NCBI GenBank assembly: GCA_009746045.1
Contig: RPFO01000253.1
Coordinates: 2,902,975-2,966,974 of the forward strand
Source: Mesostigma viride
Lineage: Eukaryota > Streptophyta > Mesostigmatophyceae > Mesostigmatales > Mesostigmataceae
DNA length: 64,000 nt
Reading direction: 5' to 3'
In this document: in pieces, positions 1 to 7,305 of the stretch
Layout of the letters: each line of letters starts with the position of its first letter
Numbering within the stretch: position 1 is the first letter of the stretch
Notes under the pieces: generated by a model
Told to the model about the DNA's origin: nothing
Seen by the model: the letters and a program-made list of their open reading frames with translations, nothing else
Database searches by the model: none
Translations under genes and position numbers: made by a program

Positions 1-420
1 GTTGAGCCTAGCCACACCCTCAAAATCATTGTACAAGTCATAGTCAAGTTAGGCCAGCTTACCATGCTTAGGCCCAGCATATGCCCCCTTGGTCCAAGCT
101 TGTCCCCAACAGCAGCGAGGGCGGGTGGGTGGGAGCTGCATAAAGGCCTCCCTACATTCACCACACCACTCTAAGTATAGTGTGAAAAACAAAGCACGTG
201 TCTCAAGGCGACGCGCCCCCCTCAATCAAGGGCGGGCACGGTTGCCAGTAGGCACTAGTACCGGCGCAACGCCGGTCCCCTTCTCTCTAGTCCTATGTAA
301 CAACAAGCACCTTACATGGTGTAGGTGACGTACGGTAGAGCTACGCCACAAGCGGCAGATTGGCCCCCTTTGAGCCCGCCGCAACATAACTATAAAATGA
401 GCAAACAGCTCAAAAAATAG
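1..420 (+). repeat. Interspersed ~500-bp repeat, copy 1 (cut by window start)
   Basis: This unit recurs head-to-tail from 421, resumes at about 7012-7305, and appears inverted at 13830-14342. Shared landmarks are a GTTGAGCCTAGCCACACCCT block, a G/T-rich GGGTGGGTGGG tract, the palindromic ACCGGCGCAACGCCGGT and a closing ATAAAATGAGCAAA. It has no convincing coding capacity; short open frames inside it are by-products. The class is unknown: it could be a tandem LTR-like or non-autonomous element. The left edge lies outside the window. Confidence 0.8.
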
Positions 421-607
421 GTGCTGAAGCTAAGGTCTATTGGAGTGCCCTCCTACCAGAGAAACAAGTTTATTACAATAATTGTGTGCAGGCTTTAAGA
501 GTTGAGCCTAGCCACACCCTCGAAATCATTGTACAAGTCATAGTCAAGTTAGGCCAGTTCACCATGCTGGGGCCCAGCACATGCCCCCTGGGTCCAATCT
601 TGTCCCA
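421..607 (+). repeat. Interspersed ~500-bp repeat, copy 2, left part
   Basis: The second head-to-tail unit starts with GTGCTGAAGCTAAGG. It matches the inverted copy at 13830-14342 up to about the CTTGTCCCA word, then stops matching. The rest of the unit resumes near 7012. The copy was therefore split by about 6.4 kb of inserted DNA (about 608-7011), which includes the YR retrotransposon. Confidence 0.75.
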
Positions 608-1010
608 CATCTCCATATCTGGCCACCTAGGCCGTTTCCAGCTCTGGTGGTAGGAACGCAATTACTTGGTATGCTGGGATCTTGTTGGCATGATGATGCC
701 CCCCCTCCCGCCCCCGTGTGGCCGCTACGGTTTCCCGGCGGACGCAGGGCGGAGCCACATGCGTTCCCCTTTTTAGAGGGGTGCATCCCAGTGCTGCCAC
801 TTTAGGACTTATGCCACCTGGGAGCGTCTCCAGCTCACCCAACCACCAGCACCAGCCCACCGGCAAAGCCGCTGGGATTTCCCGAGGGTAGAGCCACTGC
901 CACCGGCTCTATATCCCCCCATCGTGATGATAATGATGGCTGCGGACCTCCTAGCGCAAGGCTCACCATCGCCATGGTGTCACGAGCCTTGACGCAGCCG
1001 CAGCCGAGTC
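608..1010. other. Unclassified inserted DNA left of the YR element
   Basis: This stretch lies between the broken repeat unit and the YR element. It has no coding frame that looks real; the overlapping short frames on both strands show no recognisable domain. Together with 6303-7011 it probably forms one ~1.1-kb insertion into which the YR element later jumped. I found no clear terminal repeats. Confidence 0.4.
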
Positions 1011-1220
1011 GATTGGTTAGCTATGCTCCTTTTATCTATGACTAACCTGCTGAGCGGAGAATGCAACGCTGTATAGCACAAGAAGAACAAATAATTTTCA
1101 CAAAAAATATTTTTTGTGCTGGCACCTGTACCCCAGCCACCCAGGTAGGGGTTGGCTGAACAGGTGGTTGCTTTAAAAGGTGGGCTTCCATTCTAGGGAA
1201 TCAGGTAGTTTCTTTTGCCT
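1011..1220 (+). repeat. YR element split direct repeat A1
   Basis: It matches 5875-6085 over ~210 bp with few differences, from GATTGGTTAGCTATGCT to TTCTTTTGCCT. It lies immediately upstream of the first ORF. Confidence 0.9.
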
Positions 1221-1288
1221 GAGAACCTCACGTGACCACATCACAAAAAACAAAACGCAAGATAACACATCAAGCATTATAACCCACC

Positions 1289-2029
1289 ATGACCTCGACA
1301 GTGACAGCCACAGACCGGAATTTCATAGCGAAACTCAAGCAAGCAGCCAAGGAGGGATGCACCCCAAAGGAGGCCGCCACTGCGGTCCAGAAGATCCTAG
1401 GGGAGGGGACTTGGCTAGAGCGAATCCAGAAGCTCAACCAGGGGCGTGCAAAGAACGTGATGGACGCATTGGAGCGAAGGGGGTTTGTCAGCGACTGGGA
1501 TGGGGAGGAGGCCCTGGCTGATGTGCTAGCAGCGCAACTGGGGGAGGCTATTGCAGAGCCGGATCCACCAGTGTCAGCAGGTGCGGTGGGAACTGGGGGC
1601 ATTCCCCCTTCGGCAGGTGGAAGCGGAGGGGCGGGGCATGGAGGAGCGGGCGGTGGGGAGGAGGATGGCGCCCCTGGGCCGACCGACCAGGATGTGGCGG
1701 ACCTAGACCGAAACATAGGTCGGCTGATGGGGACGGAGACGGGCTATGCAACGCCAGCTGGAGGGCTTCCATCCCGGCCGGGCAACGCCCGCACTGGCGG
1801 AGATATTGGCGACCTGATATCGGCCATGTGGAAGCTGCTGAACCAGGCAAAGACTCCAGCAGCTGCAAGCCCAGCAGCGGCGACGACTGCAGGCAGGCTG
1901 GCGCTAACGAAAGGAGTGGCGCTGAGCAGGCATGCGGTGCCGGTCCTGCTGAGCAACATGCTGGAGGCGGTGCTGCCGGGGATGCTGGACTACGCGGAGA
2001 GCGTGGGGGGGAAGTCCATCCGTGCATAG
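1289..2029 (+). CDS. Gag-like ORF1 of YR retrotransposon
   Basis: A 246-residue frame starts at an ATG in a good eukaryotic context (CCACCATGA), 68 nt after repeat A1. The N-terminal third is helical and charged (a KLKQAAKEGCTPKEAATAVQ region); the middle is a Gly/Pro/Ala-rich linker (about residues 95-135); the C-terminal part is again helical. There is no zinc knuckle. The assignment as the structural (Gag-like) protein rests on its position before RT, not on a recognised domain. It ends just before 2033, where a related frame continues, so a small indel probably split one protein. Confidence 0.6.
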   Translation: MTSTVTATDRNFIAKLKQAAKEGCTPKEAATAVQKILGEGTWLERIQKLNQGRAKNVMDALERRGFVSDWDGEEALADVLAAQLGEAIAEPDPPVSAGAVGTGGIPPSAGGSGGAGHGGAGGGEEDGAPGPTDQDVADLDRNIGRLMGTETGYATPAGGLPSRPGNARTGGDIGDLISAMWKLLNQAKTPAAASPAAATTAGRLALTKGVALSRHAVPVLLSNMLEAVLPGMLDYAESVGGKSIRA

Positions 2030-2032
2030 ATA

Positions 2033-2395
2033 ATGCTGACGATGCACGGCAACACAACCAGCGGGGAGAGGCGCATGTTGGTCGTGCAAATGGCTGGCAT
2101 CCTGGACACGATGGTCACGGAAGTTGGCTACTGGGCCACGCCACGCTCCGAAGTGATTCTGGAGCTGGCAGCAGCCGAGTATCTGGCGAAGCTGATCACG
2201 GCGTGCCAGTTGGTGGATGTGGGGTCGACGGGCTGGAAGTGCACTCTGTCGGCGATGCTGCCTTTCCAGGAGGGTGGGGCGATGCTGGCGTCTCCGGCGG
2301 TCCGAGCAGCGATGAGCATGGGGAAGCTTCAGCACAAGCTGGAGCAGGGTCCCGGCAAGAGCGGGCAGGGCGGCCCGTCCAACAACAGCAAGTGA
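2033..2395 (+). CDS. Second part of Gag-like ORF (probably frame-broken)
   Basis: A 120-residue frame starts three bases after the previous stop. It is helix-rich with two tryptophan-containing segments and a Gly/Ser/Asn tail. Nothing in it matches a family I know. It is most simply the C-terminal part of the ORF1 product after a frameshift. A separate small protein is possible. Confidence 0.45.
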   Translation: MLTMHGNTTSGERRMLVVQMAGILDTMVTEVGYWATPRSEVILELAAAEYLAKLITACQLVDVGSTGWKCTLSAMLPFQEGGAMLASPAVRAAMSMGKLQHKLEQGPGKSGQGGPSNNSK

Positions 2396-2578
2396 GGGAG
2401 CGGTGCCTCATTCCGCTGCCTCTTCCAGCTCGTGACTGGTGGCAGCAGGTACGCTCAGGCCGTAGGCGCGATAGGACGATCGGGCTTTTAATGCTCGCAC
2501 ACTAGCCTGTCAAGCGGTTAGGGCGTTAAACTGGATGGGGGGGGGGGGCGAGACCCGCCTGCTGTAGATTCAGCCCGT

Positions 2579-2812
2579 GTGCCCGGGTCACTGCAGCAGG
2601 CGGCCCTAGATGGGATCGATGATGCTTGCAGGTCTTTTGTCCGCTCCGTAGCGGCAATGGCAGGATCTGTAGTGGATGGGGGTGAATATGCTGAAGGAGC
2701 CCCTTACCAACCGTTAGTAGCCGCACGCTTGGCCTTGCCCGGTCCGGGGGAAGGTGGCCAAGTGGATGTGCCGAACTTACTACCCCCCCTCTTGGGGAGC
2801 AATTTTGAATGA
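2579..2812 (+). pseudogene. N-terminal extension of the RT frame, frame-broken
   Basis: This short frame directly precedes the RT frame and overlaps its start in another phase. Its composition (acidic/helical start, then a Leu/Pro-rich NLLPPLLG segment) resembles the leader that precedes RT in other YR elements. It is probably continuous with the following RT in an intact copy. No domain is recognised. Confidence 0.4.
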
Positions 2813-4121
2813 TGAGAGTAAGATGGTACGGACGCTGAGCCCAGCAGAGCGAATCTTGCAGAAGTCGCGGGGGTGTAGCGTGGAGGAGTTCGCACGGGTT
2901 TGCACGGTGTGTGTGGAGAGGGGGATGTTGGGTGGATTTTTTGAGGAGGAGCCGCCTATGGTGAACGGTACTTTTGGGGTCGGAAAGCCCGACGGCCGTA
3001 TATGGCTGATTGTGGACAACCGTCGTGGCAACATGCCACTACCAGACCCTATGCCCGCTTTTTTACCACACCATGGCGTGATTTGCGATTTGCCCACGCG
3101 CGCTAGGGAGGATGTTTTTGGGGGCGTATCAGATTTGGATTCGTACTACAACAGACTCCGCCTGCCAGTTTGGATGCGGCGGTACTGTGCGTGGATGCCG
3201 GTGTGGTTAGATCTAGTGGGCCTGAGTGGGGCACGTCGGAAGGTGTGGTCGTGGATGTTGTGCTGGCCAATGGGAAACAAGCTGGCCGTCACTGTGGCCC
3301 AGTGTGTGCACGAGTCTGTGTTGTACCGCTGTGGCCCCAAGCCGCCGTTGGAGGCTAGTCGTGGGCTGAGCATCAACATGTCCGCGCTGATCCTGGTGGC
3401 GGAGGCCAACGAGGCGGGGGAGACCGTCCGGCTGAGGCTGGAGGAGGACCCTGCTGCGCCCTTGGCGCCCTCGCCGTGCTTCGAATCTCGGCAGGATCTG
3501 GAAGGTATGCATGCTGTGACGATCGATGACCTCCATTTCACCCACTGTGCGTCGGTGGATGGGGTGAATCAGCAGCTAGATCGTGTTCAGGCTGCCTACG
3601 CCGCTGTTGGGCTGGTGCAGAAGTCTGACAAGGTGGTACGGGCGACAGCAGAGCAGACTGGTGTGCAGGCGGTGGGTGTCATTCACCAAAGAGATGGTGA
3701 CGTGGTGCCTGTTCCTGAGCGTGTGGTGGCAGTTATCGCTGCTACTCATAGAATCTTAGATCGCGGGTTTACATACTACCGCGAACTTAGTTCTGTGCTT
3801 GGGAAGTGGGTGTGGATGCATCTGCTGTGCCGCCCCATGCTTTCGGTGTGGTCTGAGACGTACCGGCTGCTAGCAGCCATGAATGCCTCCCTGCCTGGGC
3901 GCCGCTGGCGCCTCCCTGCGGGGGCCCGCCAGGAGCTTCAGGCGGCGATCGACCTGGCCCCCTTTTTGAGGGCGGCCAGGGCCCGGCCCCTTTCTGACCG
4001 GGTCGTCGCAAGTGATGCGAGCGGCTCCGGCGGTGGGGTGGTCTACAGGGACCTGCCTGGGGCCGATTGTGCCCGGCTGCGACCCGGCGCGAGGCGCGGG
4101 GGTGGCGGACGACCGCCTTAA
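2766..4121 (+). CDS. pol: Reverse transcriptase with start of RNase H (YR element)
   Basis: The RT core is visible: GGFFEEEP followed by GKPDGRIWLIVDNRRGN (fingers), the first catalytic aspartate in SDLDSYYNRL, the palm region, and TIDDLHF as the YxDD box with the two aspartates at 3525-3530. An RNase H start follows (ASDASGSGGGVV, about 4010-4045). The frame then runs into a GC-rich, low-complexity end and stops at 4121, while the rest of RNase H continues in another frame from about 4067. The first in-frame ATG is at 2766; the frame is open slightly further up. Order and motifs fit DIRS/PAT-type RT. Confidence 0.8.
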   Translation: MCRTYYPPSWGAILNDESKMVRTLSPAERILQKSRGCSVEEFARVCTVCVERGMLGGFFEEEPPMVNGTFGVGKPDGRIWLIVDNRRGNMPLPDPMPAFLPHHGVICDLPTRAREDVFGGVSDLDSYYNRLRLPVWMRRYCAWMPVWLDLVGLSGARRKVWSWMLCWPMGNKLAVTVAQCVHESVLYRCGPKPPLEASRGLSINMSALILVAEANEAGETVRLRLEEDPAAPLAPSPCFESRQDLEGMHAVTIDDLHFTHCASVDGVNQQLDRVQAAYAAVGLVQKSDKVVRATAEQTGVQAVGVIHQRDGDVVPVPERVVAVIAATHRILDRGFTYYRELSSVLGKWVWMHLLCRPMLSVWSETYRLLAAMNASLPGRRWRLPAGARQELQAAIDLAPFLRAARARPLSDRVVASDASGSGGGVVYRDLPGADCARLRPGARRGGGGRPP

Positions 4122-4690
4122 CGTCTGGGCAGGACTGGGACCTGGAGCGCATAGGGGACCTGGAGCGCATAGGGGACTACAGCCTGCTGGGAGGTGGCCA
4201 CTGGCGTACGGCACTTTCCTACAGGTGGCGGGGGCAGCCTAACCACATCAACGTCAAGGAGGCGATTGCTGCGACGCAGGGGGTCGAGTGGTCGTGCCGG
4301 ACCAAGGCGTGTCGAGGTAAGCGAGTCGTCCGGCTCATGGACTCTAGTGCTGTGGTGGGGGCGTTTGTCAGAGGGCGGTCGTCTTCCTACCGCCTCAACC
4401 AGTTGGATCGGCGCTACTGCGCTCTGTCACTGGCTGGCGACATGCAGAGCCACTGGGTCTGGGTGGCTACCGACCACGACCCAGCTGACAAGGCCAGTCG
4501 GCGTGGCGCTTGGATTCCTGACTTGACCAGGTGTGGTAACGTGCATCCCAACCCTGGGCCTGAGGGGGCGCGACGCCCTCGGGACTTGGCACTTTTGGAG
4601 GGCACAGTCAACCCTGTGTCTACCTTGCCAGCGTACCGGCGCGCGGCGGCTGTCTACGTGGGCGCCACCTGGCCCCGTCGACCCAGCTGA
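4067..4690 (+). CDS. RNase H C-terminal part plus 2A-like motif (YR element)
   Basis: This frame continues the DIRS-type RNase H with an HINVKEA motif, LMDSSAVVGAF and ATDHDPADKASR, the usual tail ahead of the recombinase. Just after it lies CGNVHPNPGP (4532-4561), a 2A-like sequence. The frame is offset from the RT frame above, so an indel lies at about 4070-4120. It ends at 4690, and the recombinase continues in another frame. Confidence 0.7.
   Translation: MCPAATRREARGWRTTALTSGQDWDLERIGDLERIGDYSLLGGGHWRTALSYRWRGQPNHINVKEAIAATQGVEWSCRTKACRGKRVVRLMDSSAVVGAFVRGRSSSYRLNQLDRRYCALSLAGDMQSHWVWVATDHDPADKASRRGAWIPDLTRCGNVHPNPGPEGARRPRDLALLEGTVNPVSTLPAYRRAAAVYVGATWPRRPS
4532..4561 (+). other. 2A-like 'NPGP' motif between RNase H and recombinase
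   Basis: The peptide CGNVHPNPGP resembles the ribosome-skipping 2A consensus D-V/I-E-x-N-P-G-P. It keeps V and NPGP but has N for D and H for E. 2A-like sequences are known from several retrotransposon groups. Placed here it could separate RT-RNase H from the recombinase. Activity is uncertain because of the two substitutions. Confidence 0.45.
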
Positions 4691-5213
4691 CGCGGAAGCC
4701 ATTCTCTGTGAGTGGAAATCTGCTGTCTACCATGCCAGAGGGGGGCGGGGGCGTACCTTATGCCAGCACGCCAAGGCCTGTCTGCACCTGTACTACCCCG
4801 ACATTGTTCGGAATTGGGTACTGGCGGACCGCTTGCTAGCAGGTTGGCAGCGGCTTGTTCCGGCTGTCAGCCCTCCGCCTATGCCCTGGCGCCTTTGCTA
4901 TTTCACTGCCCTGTTGCTAGATTCACGTCGACAGGTGCATTTGGGTGCGTTGATTATTATTGCTTTCCAGCAGTATTTACGCATTAGTGAGGCGCTAGGG
5001 CTGCGGGTTCGGGATGTGGCTCATCCTGGCCACCCCCTCCTCAAGCCAGGGCCCACAGTCGGTGCCCTTGTGCTGCGCAACCCCAAAACTGCGCAGGGGG
5101 CGGCCCAGCACGTCCTCGTCCGGGATCCACTTTCTTTGTGGCTCCTGCGACGTCTGACGGCTGGCCAGCCCCCGGATGCACTCCTTTTCGGGCTTAACGT
5201 ACAGCCAGGCTAG
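4533..5213 (+). CDS. Tyrosine recombinase, N-terminal and core part (YR element)
   Basis: The recombinase part begins about 4690 (an EAILCEWKSAVYHARGG helical region, like the N-terminal SAM-like domain). It includes the first catalytic arginine in YLRISEALGLRVRDV and the beta-hairpin lysine in VLRNPKTAQGA. The frame ends at 5213, and the catalytic C-terminus continues at 5176-5490 in another phase. The element therefore uses a tyrosine recombinase for integration, not a DDE integrase. Confidence 0.8.
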   Translation: MVTCIPTLGLRGRDALGTWHFWRAQSTLCLPCQRTGARRLSTWAPPGPVDPADAEAILCEWKSAVYHARGGRGRTLCQHAKACLHLYYPDIVRNWVLADRLLAGWQRLVPAVSPPPMPWRLCYFTALLLDSRRQVHLGALIIIAFQQYLRISEALGLRVRDVAHPGHPLLKPGPTVGALVLRNPKTAQGAAQHVLVRDPLSLWLLRRLTAGQPPDALLFGLNVQPG

Positions 5214-5490
5214 GCAGCAGTGGGAGGCTGTGCAGGCCCGCATGGGCATCCCAGGGATGTTTTCTTTTCACAGCCTCCGGCATGGGGGGGCGACGCACGA
5301 CGCCATCGCTGGCGAGTCGCCGGAGGCCATTCAGCTGCGCGGCCGGTGGGCTTCGGCCCTCTCGGTCACGCGCTACATTGGCCTCCACCGCAGCCTCCTG
5401 GGGCGAGACATCCCGCCCGCCCTCTGGGCTCAGGCCCTGGGTTTTGACCCAGTGGCTTTTCGGCGCCACTTCGGTGGCGTCGAGTTTTGA
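5176..5490 (+). CDS. Tyrosine recombinase, catalytic C-terminal part (YR element)
   Basis: This part contains the H-x-x-R box (FSFHSLRHGGATH), a GRWAS segment at the position of the second histidine/tryptophan, and RYIG with the nucleophilic tyrosine. With the upstream R and K, the full R-K-H-R-W-Y set is present but split by a frame break near 5180-5215. The frame stops at 5490, about 190 nt before repeat B1. Confidence 0.82.
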   Translation: MHSFSGLTYSQARQQWEAVQARMGIPGMFSFHSLRHGGATHDAIAGESPEAIQLRGRWASALSVTRYIGLHRSLLGRDIPPALWAQALGFDPVAFRRHFGGVEF

Positions 5491-5682
5491 CGTCTTCCAG
5501 TTTTCATCTCTCGACGTTTAGCTATCAACTGACCTCACCCTTGTGTGGGAAGTCAGGGGGGAAATGGTTTAACTAACCCGAGGGTGAACCTGGGTTGGGA
5601 CAAAGTATCCCCATAGCTAGGTTTAAGTTTTCTTTTTTGCATGTCCTACGTATTTTCGGCTGTTAGCCATGTAAGGAGATGT

Positions 5683-5877
5683 GGGTAGAGCAGGGGCACA
5701 GCTGCTGTGGGCTGGCCCTGCAAATTCACATAGTGTGCTCACCCTAGCATACAGATGGCCGTGTTGCCATCTGGTAGACATGTCTGTGTTATTCCACCGT
5801 ATAGAGCTAGCACACATATTGTAATAAATTTGATGTTGTGGTGATGCATGCAAAGCAAAGCAAAGCCAGAAATGGAT
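5683..5877 (+). repeat. YR element split direct repeat B1
   Basis: It matches 6111-6302 over ~190 bp, starting GGGTAGAGCAGGGGCAC and ending CCAGAAATGGAT. It abuts repeat A2. Confidence 0.9.
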
Positions 5878-6085
5878 TTGGTGAGCTATGCTCATTTTAT
5901 CTATGACTAACCTGCTGAGCGGAGAATGCAACGCCGTATAGCACAAAAAGAAAAAATGTTTTTCAGAAAAAATATTTTTTGTGCTGGCACCTGTACCCCA
6001 GCCCCCCAGGTAGGGGGTGGCTGGACAGGTGGTTGCTAAAAAAGGTGGGCTTCCATTCTAGGGAAGCAGGTTGTTTCTTTTGCCT
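5875..6085 (+). repeat. YR element split direct repeat A2
   Basis: Second copy of A1 (1011-1220), placed between B1 and B2. The B1-A2 junction mimics the expected circular-DNA junction of this class. Confidence 0.9.
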
Positions 6086-6110
6086 CCCACCCACCCACCC
6101 TGGCAAAAGG

Positions 6111-6302
6111 GGGTAGAGCAGGGGCACAGCTGCTGTGGGCTGGCCCTGCAAATTCACATAGGGTGCTCACCCTAGCATACAGATGGCTGTGTTGCCATCT
6201 GGTAGACATGTCTGTGTTATTCCACCGTATAGAGCTAGCACACATATTGTAATAAATTTGATGTTTTGTGGTGATGAATGCAAAGCAAGGCCAGAAATGG
6301 AT
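6111..6302 (+). repeat. YR element split direct repeat B2
   Basis: Second copy of B1. It forms the 3' end of the element; sequence similarity between B1 and B2 ends at GGAT. Confidence 0.9.
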
Positions 6303-7011
6303 GCTTTATTATGGCATATAATGCATTTTCTTAAAACAACCCCCGACCCCACTGCTGGTTACCATGCGCACCCCCCTCGAGGGGGGCGCTGGAATACGGC
6401 CAAGGCAAAGCGGAGCCTGCCGCCTTTGGGCGGGCGCAGCAAAGCGTTTTCCAGCGCCCCCCGCGAGGGGAAAAAAATTGTCCAGGCTTGCCAGGCACTG
6501 TAGCATTTTTCAAACAGATTTTTATAAGTGCGCGTGAATTCCCACGGTTTACCGCGGCTTCCCGCCTCTCCCTTATTGCCAAGGGCAGAAGGGGCCTGCT
6601 CGCCGGAGCGCCGAGAGGATACAGGGCGCCTGCCGCCCTCCCCATGCCGACAGGACCCCCCCGACCCACGGCAGCCGCTGCCATCGGTGCACCCCCCTTT
6701 TTTCGCGCTGTCCTTTAGCAGGGCTCTCCGCCAAAATCCACCTTCTCTAAAAACTGCCTTCCCTCTTCCTTGACTTTCGAAACTTAAGTCACTACGGGCT
6801 CCCAACTGGAGCCCGGCCGGCGCACCCCAGCACCATGGGGAAACACCCTAGGACCAGCACTACAACCCTTCACCAATATTTCTAAAAACAGCGGGTCACC
6901 TCTCCGTAACACGGGGAGGCCGGCAACGTCGACTTTTGGGCGTAAAAGCCATGGTGGCAGCAAGGCGGCCCCCCTAGCGGCCAGCCCACCTTTCCTCATA
7001 TTGGAAAGTTG
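6303..7011. other. Unclassified DNA with a GC-rich inverted repeat
   Basis: No coding frame here is convincing. At about 6374-6396 and 6443-6472 a near-perfect inverted repeat (CCCTCGAGGGGGGCGCTGGAA against its complement) encloses ~50 nt that is itself GC-rich, so a strong hairpin can form. The stretch is probably the right half of the insertion whose left half is 608-1010. Confidence 0.45.
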
Positions 7012-7305
7012 CGAGCTGCAAAACGGCCTCCTTACCTTCACCACACCACTCTTGTACGGTGTGAAAAACAAAGCACATGTCTCAAGGCGACGCGCCCCCC
7101 TCAATCAAGGGCGGGCACGGTTGCCAGTAGGCACTAGTACCGGCGCAACGCCGGTCCCCTTCTCTCTAGTCCTATGTAACAACAAGCACCTTACATGGTG
7201 TAGGTGACGTACGGTAGAGCTACGCTACAGGCGGCAGATCGGCCCCCTTTGAGCCCGCGGCAACATTACTATAAAATGAGCAAATAGCTCAAAAATTTAC
7301 TGTTG
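7012..7305 (+). repeat. Interspersed ~500-bp repeat, copy 2, right part
   Basis: It matches 136-415 of copy 1 closely, including the ACCGGCGCAACGCCGGT palindrome and the ATAAAATGAGCAAA end. It completes the unit begun at 421. Confidence 0.8.

Larger units (their letters stand above)
1011..6302 (+). mobile_element. PAT/Ngaro-like tyrosine-recombinase retrotransposon
   Basis: A ~5.3-kb retroelement with split direct repeats in the order A1 (1011-1220), ORFs, B1 (5683-5877), A2 (5875-6085), B2 (6111-6302). This layout is characteristic of PAT/Ngaro-type YR elements, which insert from a circular intermediate with a tyrosine recombinase rather than an integrase. Internal frames give a Gag-like protein, reverse transcriptase with RNase H, and a recombinase with R, K, H-x-x-R and Y residues. 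At least four frame breaks show this copy is no longer coding-competent. The element ends share GAT at the A and B boundaries, and no target duplication is seen, as expected for this class. Confidence 0.88.

Noticed and set aside
1270-2335. Minus-strand Pro/Ser/His-rich frames over the YR element's Gag-like ORF
   Set aside because: Low-complexity antisense of a GC-rich gene.
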